Shown: positions 36,460-46,955 of the stretch, piece after piece
Numbering within the stretch: position 1 is the first letter of the stretch
How the letters are laid out: each line of letters opens with the position of its first letter
NCBI GenBank assembly: GCA_951799425.1
Contig: OX637396.1
Span: 41,531,901 to 41,595,900, forward strand
Length of the DNA stretch: 64,000 nucleotides
Direction: 5' to 3'
Origin: Ilex aquifolium
Taxonomy: Eukaryota > Streptophyta > Magnoliopsida > Aquifoliales > Aquifoliaceae
The notes under the pieces: model-generated
What the model saw: the letters and a program-made list of their open reading frames with translations, nothing else
What the model was told of the DNA's origin: nothing
The model's database searches: none
Translations under genes and position numbers: made by a program

Positions 36460-37617
36460 TGGGACATTTCTGAGATCAAAGCAGATCAGGACACGTGTTC
36501 TCGACCCCTATGACGGTGTGACGTACCTCGGCGAATAAGGGTTATCCAGCTTCTCCGACTGCATACCCTCGGCATCGAGGGTACCTTTAGGATGAGGACA
36601 TCATTCTCCATCGGCGCCGAGGGATGCTGACTACGATTATGACCTTGACGCGGCTCCTACTCCTGAAAAAGTCACTGACAACTGTCCTACCTCGACTAGA
36701 CTAGGGATCATGAGGGCACTCTGCACAAGGGAGTTGGTATATCAGGATCGACAGGACGCCCCTCCAAGGAAAGTGAGACACGTGGCAAAAAGCGCATGAT
36801 TAATTACAGGCGGACGAGACCGCCCCTGTTAACGTGCGACAGTAACGAGCGAGTATTTAATGAACCCCCACCTGATGGGATGTCTACAAAGACACAGGAA
36901 GCCGAGAAGTGATGGGCATTAAGTGCCCCAGCGCCGAGGCAATCAATGGCTTGTCCTCAAAAGAAGAACATTAAATACTCCGGGAACCGAACATTCAATG
37001 TCCTTCCATGAAAAGACGAGCTTTGATTGCTCGGGGATCCGAGCAGTCAATGATGAGGTCTTCCCCATGCGCAATAGGGGGCACACTGCCCACCCTCTGA
37101 ACACTACCTACTTTCTAGACTATCAACAATGATGAGTCCGAGTGGGTATAAATAGCTCCCAAAAATACATTGCAAAGGTACGCAAGAACAACTCTCAAGA
37201 GCAACCAGTGTTTTCTTCTTCCCCATTCTCACAAAACTGACTTGATCGTTGGAGGGGATACGCCGGAAAACACTCCGACGCCCTTTCTGACCCTTTTTCT
37301 GTGTACCAGGAAGCCCCGTAGAACCGCCTGAAGGCATCGATCGACCATAACTACAATTCATCACCACTTCTTAGTCCCCCTTTGGCCCTCTCAACCTATT
37401 CCTTGTTGCGGAAGATACCACCTCCCAGGCCGGAATCTTGGTTAAACGGCCCGAAGGATCGAGGAACCTAAAGAAACAATTCATCATCACTCCATCAGGC
37501 CCTTTGGCCCTCTCAGCCCTTGCTTCGCTGGGGGATCGTCGACATTCGACGCCGGCACGAGTTCACCTGGGGAGAGACCTGCCTTCCATAACCATTGTGC
37601 GAAATTCTGTGCGCACA
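36457..37617 (+). mobile_element. Solo LTR (Ty3/gypsy-like) inside BAG6
   Basis: The element starts TGATGGGACA and ends TGCGCACA (TG...CA). It is flanked by exact 5-bp duplications and is 1161 bp. It is far richer in GC and CpG than the surrounding gene. A TATA box (TATAAATA, 37147-37154) lies about two thirds in, as in the U3/R boundary of an LTR. The following segment, with ctgacttgatcg and ccggaaaacactccgacg words, resembles Ty3/gypsy R-U5 regions, but that family call is from memory. No internal domain, primer-binding site or second LTR is present. It is in the same orientation as BAG6, so its promoter could drive the severed 3' end. Confidence 0.9.
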
Positions 37618-37622
37618 AATCT
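37618..37622. repeat. Target-site duplication AATCT, right copy
   Basis: Exact match to 36452-36456, directly after the terminal CA of the LTR. Confidence 0.9.
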
Positions 37623-38048
37623 CACGAGTTAGAATTACCGATTGGAAAAAATGAGAAGATTAACCAGTCTTTTGACTCGGGCCAGGGCGAAGAGGACTTG
37701 TTTGCTCCTCCAGCTAGTGCTAAGCAAGCTAAAGAGGCAGAGGTTTCCCTTATGTCTCCAACTGCTAGCCAGGTTTCTCTTGGAAGTGAATTAATGGTGG
37801 AAAATGATAGAAAGCTAATTGAAGAGAACGACAAGTTGAGGGAGATGGTGGAGAAGCAGATTGAAGCTGGGAAACAACAGCTAACTGCCATTTCCAAACT
37901 CTCAGGAAGAGTCGAAAACTTGGAGAAGAGATTGTCTAAGCAAAAGAAATTGAAGATGAGACGACACAAAGTTCCTTTATCTGGGTCTTCATGTGTTAAA
38001 CCGTCCAATGATCCGCTGAAAGAGGCAGCTGTGGGATTGGCATCGTGA
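37623..38048 (+). pseudogene. BAG6: Severed 3' coding end of BAG6
   Basis: The frame is open for 141 codons plus TGA (38046-38048), in phase with the truncated exon 2 if LTR and one duplication copy are ignored. It encodes an acidic/Ser-rich stretch, then a coiled coil (ENDKLREMVEKQIEAGKQQL, SGRVENLEKRLSKQ) and a basic cluster KKLKMRRHK, resembling the C-terminus I recall for Arabidopsis BAG6. It has no stop or frameshift and no start of its own near the junction. Whether it is still expressed, by splicing around or transcription from the LTR, cannot be told from sequence. Confidence 0.85.
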
Positions 38049-39118
38049 TAAATATCATCCAATTTTTTTTTTTTCTTTTTCTTGGATGTAAACAAGTGGG
38101 TGTAATGTTGGGGTTGGATTTCATTGTCTGTTTAAGTCGTGTGTAATATTTGTCTATTCTGTAATATATAATAAATCATGGGTCTTGGTGCATTAGTAAG
38201 ATAGTTTTATTATTTTGATTTTCCGAGGACGATGCTTGCAAATCTTAAGACTAATAGAAAATAAAAAAGATCATAACACTTTGTTTGCCTAGCAATGGTT
38301 CAAAGAATTATACTAGGTACAATTAAAGCCAATGTCTTGGTCCGTCACAATTAGTTAAGCCCCACTAATTATCAAGAAGTTTAGATGAACATAAAAAAAT
38401 GATGTATTGTAATTTAGTGTACGAGACTTCTAATATTGTAAGTAAGGTTGGTAATTAAGTCTAGCTATTTAAATTTGGCTCTAATTCGACTTGTATATAT
38501 AAAATAATCGAGTTATTCAGATTCAACTTATTTTTTAAGCGAATTTGAAATTTTTTTTAGACTCGTTTGATAAACTAGGTTCAAATTAACAAAATTTAAC
38601 TTGATTATTAACTTTTTAGTATTATGTGACCTTAGTTTCCAAGTTACCAAAAAATATAAACAAAGAATGGAAGTATTGAGAAATTTTAAAAAGTTAAAAA
38701 AAGAAAAAGAAAAAAGAAAATAAGTGAAGGAAACCACTTTGGGCTTTTGGATGCAGGGCCAGGATCGGCAAACATGCGAGGAGTCCAGCCTATTTACTGC
38801 TGGCCAAGGGAGCCCAAAGACCACACCCATAATTGTCCCCTAAAACCCTAGGGCCTAGGCCGGTACTGCCTACTGGCAACACAGACGGGGAGAGAACTCA
38901 CTTCAAATCTCTCTCTCTCTCTCTTCAGTGCTTAGTGTCCTTCGTTGGTTTTTGAATTCATCCATTCTTGAATTAAATCGGAGTCGCTTATTCCAATCAC
39001 CGGAAAACAAAGAATTCAAGAAGGTTTGGTGATAAATGTATCGCAGTATGCAAATATGTATTTAGAGAGAGAAAATAAGCTTTAAAGGAAAGAGGGCAAG
39101 AGAGAGAGGGAGACGCAC
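38049..39118. other. BAG6 3' flank, dispersed repeat and C2-gene promoter
   Basis: Former BAG6 3' UTR lies near 38050-38200. The segment 38450-38600 contains gactcg/cgagtt words like those at 1-75 and 49500-49650, so it is probably a repeat copy. From about 38840 the sequence is promoter-like, with aaaccctag, tagggcctagg and a (CT)n tract at 38909-38924. Confidence 0.4.
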
Positions 39119-39937
39119 ATGGAAGGCGAGACTCAGATTCTAGAGATTAGCTTGATGTCCGCTCAAGATCTAAAGACCCCCTCCGCTAACTTGCGCAGTA
39201 TGCAAACCTACGCACTCATCTGGGTCGAACCCTCCGTAAAGCTCCGTACCCAAATTGATCGACTTGGAGGCGAAAACCCTACTTGGAATGACAAATTCCT
39301 CTTTCGAGTCGACAAAGACTTCGTCACCGGCGAGACCTCCGCCGTGTCTGTCGAGATCTACGCCGTCGGTTACATCAAAGATAAACTCATCGGCACCGTC
39401 CGTTTCCTTCTCAGCAGCTGTCTCCAAGGCGGTGATTCTGTCACCGGAATCGGAATTCCAGCGTTTACTGCCGTTCAAATCCGCCGTCCCTCTGGCCGAT
39501 TTCACGGCGTTCTCAATATCGCTGTTACAGTGTATAAAAGCTCCGATTTTACAATCTTGGACGGTTTATCGGCGATATGTTTCCGTGATTTGATGAAGGG
39601 AGAGAATGATCGCCGCTGGCGAAGGCTGAGTCGTATTGGATCGAAGAAGAGTGAGAAATCCTCTGGTGGCGAGTCTTGTGACTTTTCTTGTGGAGACTCG
39701 ATTGATTTGGATTTCTCAGACGGTGGTGATTCGACGTCGTCGTCGTCGTCGACCACATCAACGGTGTTGAAGGAGTGGAACGGCGGTGCTGGGAGGGCAG
39801 AAATGGCGGGAAAGAAGGACTTGAAATCGGACGGCGGAGGATCGCTGTGCGGGTTAATATTACAGAGGAAGATCCATTTGAGTCCGTCGGATCAGAATTT
39901 TCAGTTTTGTGCAGAATCGCTGGAAAAGAAGCATTGA
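39119..39937 (+). CDS. C2-domain (CaLB/SRC2-like) protein
   Basis: A single uninterrupted frame of 272 residues. Residues 5-130 form a plant SRC2/BAP-type C2 domain: LEISLMSAQDLK first strand, then YALIWVEP, NPTWNDKFLF and VSVEIYAVGYIKDKLIGTVRF. Such domains bind membranes, often with calcium, but several acidic calcium-loop positions appear absent, so calcium dependence is doubtful. Residues 145-170 contain a conserved SAICFRDLM segment. A Ser/Asp-rich linker follows (poly-Ser around 214-222), then a short Gly-rich block GGGSLCGLILQRK. Codon use is GC-richer than its neighbours, typical of intronless plant genes. The ATG at 39119 starts directly before the C2 fold. It resembles At4g01200, which neighbours At4g01210/01220 in Arabidopsis as I recall. 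Confidence 0.88.
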   Translation: MEGETQILEISLMSAQDLKTPSANLRSMQTYALIWVEPSVKLRTQIDRLGGENPTWNDKFLFRVDKDFVTGETSAVSVEIYAVGYIKDKLIGTVRFLLSSCLQGGDSVTGIGIPAFTAVQIRRPSGRFHGVLNIAVTVYKSSDFTILDGLSAICFRDLMKGENDRRWRRLSRIGSKKSEKSSGGESCDFSCGDSIDLDFSDGGDSTSSSSSTTSTVLKEWNGGAGRAEMAGKKDLKSDGGGSLCGLILQRKIHLSPSDQNFQFCAESLEKKH

Positions 39938-41346
39938 TGGACGGTCCGTATAGGTTGTGAGAAGAAATGAACGGTCGAGATCATCCAAAAAAGGAGGCGA
40001 TCTAGTGCTATTGAACATAATGGTAGTGAAGTGAATTTTTTGCAGTGATAATGAATATTTCCCACATTCATTTTGTACTACTTGTAATTTTTGTTGGAGC
40101 TACGTAGAAAAATGTCATAAACATAGATGACAATTTTTTAAAGAAGAAAAAGCATTGTTGTCTCACCTTTTTAGATTTTTAGTTACAATGTAAATTTTTG
40201 TCGGATTAACGAAAATAAATTTTGTGGTATTTGAACTTAAAAACTCGATGTAATAACTTCTGGGTAAATTTGTAAGTTGAGCTCTCACGAGAATGAGTGC
40301 GCTTAGACACGACTTACAAGTCTTGCCAGTAAATAACTTTGCTCATATTTAACAAGTTTAACTTTTCAACCTAAATATTTCAAAGATTACACCATGGAAT
40401 ACTCATCATTTCATTAAATCCTCAAGAATATACAATGTGAATCATGAAATTAAATATATAACTTCATAAATCTCAAGTTTTGTAAAAAAATTAGTTTCAT
40501 GGCGATGTTGTTAAAAGTATTGGAACGATAGTGGTTGTGGTGGTGATGGTGATTTTCTTCAACTTTAAGAGCAAGATTTATTATACCTCGTTTAGTTTGA
40601 ATTTCGCCAATGACGTGATCGGGGTGATCATCCAAGTATATAATACACCCCATTCCCACCTAACCAACAATTCATAGCCAATCTGCCTCTAAAGGCATTA
40701 GTAATAGGCCACACCAACACCAAGTCTACCGTCCATCAATACAAATTGAAAGAGAAATTGGTATCACATGCACTTGATGGATCAGATCTAGGCAAGAACC
40801 ACGGATGTTGGGGTTCGTGATAGGCTCGTAGGGGTGAGGAACGAACAAGGCTCGGAGGTCGAGTCTTTTGTGATAACAACCGAATCACCTCCGATGCATA
40901 AATCAACAATCAAATAAATGTATAAGTGGAAAATTTGAAGGAAGAAACTGAGGGGTTGAGCAAGCTTGGGTTCCTCTTTTTTTTTCTTTTTTAACTTGTC
41001 ATTTTTCCTCATTTATGAGAGGTACTTATAGGGGACTTTGAGTGTGGACTTAAGTCTTCGAGACAAGTGATGGTTATTGAGGGTTTGAGACGAAAACTTA
41101 TTGTCACTTGGTCACTTTCATAAGTGTGTAAGTGGTTCATCAGACGAGTTGGGTGGGTTTACCCATCGTACCGTATGTCAGGGGTATGTCATGCAGTGCT
41201 TTGTAATCAGTGTGTATCATCGGACGTGCACTCTTCTTCTACTGTCCACCGAGGAGATGGTTATCCCTGATCAATGTCTTAATCCATGACAATAATGTCC
41301 AACATGTTTTCATTTGGCCCTTATATTCGAATTGTATCAGTAAACG

Positions 41347-41349
<3 letters not shown>
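39938..41349. other. Intergenic DNA downstream of the C2 gene
   Basis: The 3' UTR of the C2 gene probably occupies the first 200-300 bases. The rest is AT-rich, with no gene or bounded repeat. Short frames here lack similarity to known proteins. Confidence 0.4.

Positions 41350-41409
<60 letters not shown>
41350..41409. repeat. (TA)n microsatellite
   Basis: About 30 uninterrupted TA dinucleotides, self-complementary and likely hypervariable in length. Confidence 0.95.
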
Positions 41410-41412
<3 letters not shown>

Positions 41413-42660
41413 CCATAAGAGATCTCTCTCTCAAAACAATTTTTTTGCCATCTTTTTGGATCTATTTGCCAAGTGTTCCACTAATCTTTAGTAGGAAACA
41501 AACTCTGGGTAAGGGACGTTGTGCAATTTCAGAAATTTCGAAGACAGTATATCAGTACCAAAGAAGGTACGATACGATGCGCATGGCCCAAGTACCCTTG
41601 GCAGAAAATAAAGGTTTGTGCTGGTTTTCAGCTGGCCGAAGGCTAGCTTTGCCAAGTCTTTGGGCCGGTGGGCCAGGCCTTCAATATGAAAGTAGTTTTG
41701 TTATGACCATATGATAAAAGAATTTTTGTTTGGTGGACATGAATTTGCAGTTCAGAACTTGGAAAAAAAAAAAAAGATGGACTCATGGTTTGGGCCTGAA
41801 CAATCGGCCCAAGGACTTTCCCTAGAGTAGATAAAATTAAATAAAAAATATATTAATTTCAATCGCTGTTTTATTTTTATAAAAATTATAATATTAGATA
41901 GATAGTACACAAAGTCGCGTACAATGACTATTGTTGAGCCTGTGAGAGTAGGCATGGGAAACAAGAGACAAAGAAGGAAATCCCCCAAGGCACGGAGGAG
42001 ACAGCCTGCAGGCGGGTGTAACACAGCACCAGTACAGGCCACGACTCAATTGATTGATTGATTGATTCAACCTTCCGATTTCGACGTGCTCATTTATAAT
42101 TGATGGTCCTTGCAAAACATTGATACGCTCATGAGGATCTAAATTATTATTAAATTTAATTTTAACAATTAATAATTATTAATTATAGAAAAACTATACA
42201 TGTGATGCCTTTTTTTATTAATTAAATAATAGAGGTACGGTACAATTGCGATATAATAATGAACCACGGGTTAAGAGTTGGTTGGGGTGCAATAATATTC
42301 TCATGTCATCATTAATATGTCTTTTCTGTCACACTCTTGGAGCCTGTTTATTTACTGGGTTTGGGGATTGGTGTCTTTGGAAAAAAATAGTTTAAAGAAT
42401 TTTTAAATTTTATGTTTAGCCTACAATTTTAATTCGAAGTTACCAAACTCAGCCCACAGTTGATCTGAATATTAAATCTATGATCATGAGTTTCATTAAA
42501 CTTAAGGGGTGTGTGTTTGAAAGATGAGTTAACGGGCTAAGGATATAAAAGACAATTGTACATTTTAACATGTGTATATATTTGATTGATCAAGGGACAA
42601 AATAGTCATTTATAAGACAAATGGTTATTAATAATTTTGATATATTAGTGAGTCTTACAC
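41410..42660. other. Gene-free AT-rich intergenic DNA
   Basis: No coding or RNA gene was recognised. Small structures such as a 4-fold gatt repeat near 42050 occur, but nothing is bounded. Confidence 0.35.
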
Positions 42661-42671
42661 ATATATGTGTT

Positions 42672-42722
42672 GCAAACCAAACATGGGTATGAACTGAATT
42701 CAATGTTGAATCCTATCTTTGT
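42672..42722. repeat. Inverted partial copy of the adjacent MITE interior
   Basis: The stretch containing ccaaacatgggtatg and atgttgaatcctatctttg is the near-exact reverse complement of about 42877-42925 within the neighbouring element, so two related elements lie side by side in opposite orientation. Confidence 0.75.
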
Positions 42723-42799
42723 AAAGAATGATTTGTGTTTGGAAGAGTTTAGTGAAGCCAATACAAACCCTCTCCAAAAATTTATTCAAACAATCTCTT

Positions 42800-43245
42800 A
42801 GGGCTTGTTTGGTATGTTTTTGGGGAGGGGTTTTGATTGGATTGTCCAAACCGGGGTTTGATCCAAATATGGGATTCAAAGATAGGATTCAACATTCAAT
42901 GCTATCCATACCCATGTTTGGTATGCGCAGGAATATATGATTATTATAATAATATATTTGTATATAAATGACAATTTTGCCCCTTAACCAATTTGTATAT
43001 ATGAGGTATATATGATATATAGGGGTATAAATGTCATTTACATGTTAAACCTCCAAACCAACATATGAAACCCACCCCCCTTGGGTTTCATAAAACCCAA
43101 GTATGAGGGTTTTATGATCGGGCCATGAGCGGGCCGGGTTTGAAATCCTATCCATACTTCACACATACCAAACATGGGTTTAAGAAGGTTTACTCCCCAA
43201 CCCATGTTCTCAAACCCCCCCAAACCCCCATACCAAACAAGCCCT
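42800..43245. mobile_element. MITE with 17-bp terminal inverted repeats
   Basis: AGGGCTTGTTTGGTATG (42800-42816) and its exact reverse complement (43229-43245) bound a 446-bp non-coding element. Subterminal G-rich and C-rich runs are also complementary. The GGGCTTGTTTGG type of end occurs in plant hAT and PIF MITEs. No clear duplication was found, so the superfamily is open. Confidence 0.8.
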
Positions 43246-44369
43246 AGAGTTGTTGCGAATTCTATATTTGAAGCTTCAACACGGTCATTGACATTATCAA
43301 TTAATAATAAAACATTAAATAAAATTGATGAACTTCAATATTATAACATACTAGTTATTAAATTGAATGGTTATTACGCGTTATTAAATAATAAAATCCA
43401 TTAAATCCACATATTATGCTATTTTTATTGATAAATCTCACGTAAGAGTGTCAAAATATAATATGATTCGTTAATATAATACGAAATTAGAGAGATTGAT
43501 TACGGTACATTAAATTTTGTTGTAATTTTTACCACATTTGTAAAATATTTTTTTTATTGTTGTGGTACTAAAAAAAATAATAAAAATAATTATTATAATA
43601 GTGATAAAAATATTTATAAATATAATAAAAAAAAATGTTTCATACTGGGGCAAAGCAAAGCCATTAATATTTTCTCACGTAGTGTTCTTGACGTGCTATT
43701 AATATTTTCTGCTGCTTGTCCCTGAATTTTTTTCTCCGGCTTCTGCGCACCAGCGTACGTTAGGTCCTGCGCCAAATTTACACAGCAGCGTACGTTAGGC
43801 AATTACTCCCATTGTAGGTGAGGTAATTACTCTCCATGTACACAACACCCTCCTTCACAGTACAACATTTGACTTTTTGCTGTCTTTCGACTTGACAATT
43901 GATGGATCCCATTTTTTATTTTAAAAAAAAAAAAACTTAGTAACTATGGGTGGGACTTGAACACTTGTCAAAATTGCATTGGTTTATTGTAGTCGTCACA
44001 ATTATCAATGTCTGCTATTTAGTAATTCGAAACATAAAAGTAAATAGTCTATTTATAAATTAGATGAAATTAAGTTGGATAAAAGAGAGAAGACAAATAA
44101 AATCTATATAATAAGATAGTTAGATTTTTGAATTTATGTGGGATATATTTTCTCCCCTAATTTCACACACACAACACATTCCCCCCCCCCCCCCCTCCCC
44201 CCAAATTTTACAAACCCAACACATCACGGCTGTACACACATACATACACACTTCAGCTGTATACGTATAGTATCATAGTTCAATGTCAAGTGACTTTAGT
44301 CACGGGGTATCGCTAGTACAAATATAAATTAGAGTAATGTTTAAATTCAAACGTTTTAAATTTAAATTT
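43246..44369. other. Gene-free AT-rich DNA with poly-C run
   Basis: No gene. A nearly pure C tract occupies about 44181-44202, interrupted by one T. A short duplicated word cagcgtacgttagg occurs twice near 43751 and 43786. Confidence 0.4.
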
Positions 44370-44505
44370 TGATAATTTTTTTTTATGTTAGGTCAAAAGA
44401 GATTTATCTCTCTTATGAATATTCTAGTTTCGACATAGATAATTTATTTTTGATCGGACTAAAGAGTAAATTAATCAAAATATACGTAAATTATTTTGAA
44501 CATGA
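44370..44505 (+). repeat. Dispersed repeat family, copy A
   Basis: Contains gagatttatctctc, tatgaatattcta, a central atcggactaa and a final aattaatc..aatatacgtaaatt. The same ordered words occur at 51003-51190 (same strand) and 46850-46955 (opposite strand). Confidence 0.6.
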
Positions 44506-44558
44506 CGGACCATTTAATTAAAAAAAAAAAAAAGAGGAAGCAAAGACACATTTTTCAT

Positions 44559-44700
44559 TGTTTGGTTAGGTGGGCGGGATGGATGGTGTTTCCATCCATT
44601 TTTCCTTTGACACTACAAACGGTGCAAAATCATTCTTTTCTTTTTATTTTTCATTCTCTATTTTTTATTTTTTTTTATTTTTTCCATCCAACCAAACAAA
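44559..44700. mobile_element. Short MITE-like element
   Basis: tgtttggttagg near 44559 and ccaaccaaacaaa near 44688-44700 are inverted repeats about 140 bp apart. Inner ggatgg/ccatcc words are also inverted. No duplication was defined. Confidence 0.5.
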
Positions 44701-45510
44701 GGGTAAGAGTTTGTTCCTATTGAACATGCTTCTAACCACGAATTTCCTTTAACATTTGAGGGTCAACTTAATACTAAGAAAATGAGATCGATAATACTAT
44801 ATTAGAATCAATTTTAACATTTAGAGTTGATCTCAATGATTCCATTTTATTATGACTCTCTCAAGTTAAATCGTAACCTCATCGGATTTATCAAAAAGTA
44901 ACTCTTTTGATATCATACTTTTTTAAAATTTTTTTTTTCTAATATCATACTAGAGAAAGGCAATACAGATTTGGGCTTAGATTTGAACTTGAGCTCTGGC
45001 TTAGTTGATATTAGATTCTAAAAACTTAGATTGAATTGATCGATATAATTTGTCGATCCTATAAAGTAATGTCACTAAATTAGTAATGAATTGCTAATAT
45101 TGGAAGTATTTTATCGTGACTTCAATTGCAATAATAAATTAGATCAACAAATTATATAGCATTATTGTTAAATGGAGGGGTCCATAGAGGTTTAAGTTGA
45201 TTTGTTGACTTCATTTTCAATGTAATCTTAAAGTTTAATTTCCCAAGTATCATCAAACCCAACTAAGTGGTGCTCTTCCTGTAGGACCCATTATACAAAA
45301 AAGAGCAACTTTATTTGGATCTATTTTACTATCCTGATCACTTGTAATCATTAGATTGATACTAGCTCCCAATATTTGTTAGGACCCACAACTAATCTAA
45401 TGGTTATGATAAATTAAGTCAAAAATTATGTTAATAAATTAGGTCTAAATAGTATTATTGTATACAAAATACTCATCATGTGTGTGGTTAGCTAAATTTT
45501 AGAAACTTTT

Positions 45511-45878
45511 TGTTGGGTTCTTTATGTGGAGTCTAGTTTGTGTGTTGATCCGCATGATGACCCGTCCCGCCCCGAAATAATTTTGCATTTCTTTAATGAG
45601 ATTTTTTCTGAGGCTTAGTCCATGGGGCGGAGGCTGGGGCCGATAGGCCCAAGCCGCCTGGTTTGGTGATTAGGGTTTATTGATACTGAATGACCGTCAT
45701 ACTTAGATTGTATTCTTCGTTCTTGAGAATAGTGAAATCCCTGCAGCGTCGTGGATGTAGACAAATTGCCGAATCACGTAAATATTGTCTTGTGCGTGTG
45801 CTTATTTTTTCCTTTGGCATTTGTTTCTTCTATATTTTGTTTCTCACAGATTTGGGAAATTCGTAAATTTCCCTAACA
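45511..45878 (+). mobile_element. Solo LTR with 5-bp target-site duplication
   Basis: Begins TGTTGGG and ends CCCTAACA, and is flanked by CTTTT on both sides (45506-45510, 45879-45883). It is 368 bp. The right half (gtggatgtagacaaattg, then cacgtaaatattgtc) has the layout of the R-U5 of plant Ty1/copia-like LTRs. No internal sequence remains, so it is the product of LTR-LTR recombination. Confidence 0.85.
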
Positions 45879-45883
45879 CTTTT

Positions 45884-46564
45884 GAGACAAAGGACTTGGT
45901 TAGTTCACCAACCAATTAATTTAGTAGAAATAGCACTATACCCACATTAAATTAGGAAAATTCACATTTTCTATATTTCTTTTTTACAAACCAAAATTTC
46001 TTGAATCTCCACCTATATTTCAGCCCCCTTTAAATTGGGAAAAAAATTGAAAATGTTTAATTTCCAGTAATTTCTAAAATAGGTTGAGCAACATGGTATG
46101 AGGGGATCAAATGGCCCTTCTCATAAGATTTTTTTAAAAATTATAGGGTTGATTTATGAACTATTAAAATTTCTAGAATTTGACACACTAAATAATGTGA
46201 ATATAGCAAAAGCTAGGGGTCATTTTTCAATATTGCAAACACAAGATTGAAATTCTTTTCATAAAATTAAAATGTCTAAGTCTTAAAAATTGACGAAGGC
46301 ATTCTTTTCTCGCAAAGTTTATAAATATTGTGCATTGTATGCTTATATTGACTCGTGTCATAAAAGAGAAAGTGAAAAATGGAGAACGAGGAAGAAAAAA
46401 TAGAAGAGAAGAAACAAAAGAATATTCTTATATAATCGCTTTTGACAATTTATTCATATTTTTAACTATTTCATCTGAACAAAATCATACTACTATGGAA
46501 TTAGATTCTAATTTGCAGTTTGTCGATGTTATTCGATTAAATTTCACTTCTGAAAACTTTTTCT

Positions 46565-46609
<45 letters not shown>

Positions 46610-46849
46610 TCTAATTATATATGTTTGTTCATTATGGCAAATTTCAAGTGAATTAATTTTTTTAAAAAATAAAAATTCATGAAATAAAAAGTAAGATTAA
46701 TAGTCAAACCCACTATAAAAATTTTATGGTGCCTCTGCCACTGAGGTTCTGAAAGGACCAACTTGTGAAGATTTTGAAACCTGTATGTATCTCCATTTTG
46801 TGTCTCCAGTAGTAAGATAAACATAAAAATCTTTTTTTTGTTCAACGAT
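45884..46849. other. AT-rich intergenic DNA with (AT)n tract
   Basis: No gene is seen. A (AT)n microsatellite occupies about 46570-46606. Confidence 0.45.
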
Positions 46850-46955
46850 TTAAGATGATTCGAGACAGTTTACGTGCACCTTAACTAATTTTATCATCAG
46901 TCCGATTAAAGACAAGTCATTCACAACGGGATTAGAATATTCATAAGGAATAAAA
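46850..46955 (-). repeat. Dispersed repeat family, copy B (inverted)
   Basis: On the minus strand it reads atgaatattctaatcccg, then taatcggactgatg and taaggtgcacgtaaactgtc, matching copies A and C in order. Confidence 0.6.

Noticed and set aside
36923-37632. Short frames within the LTR of BAG6
   Set aside because: LTRs are non-coding. No gag/pol signature is present.
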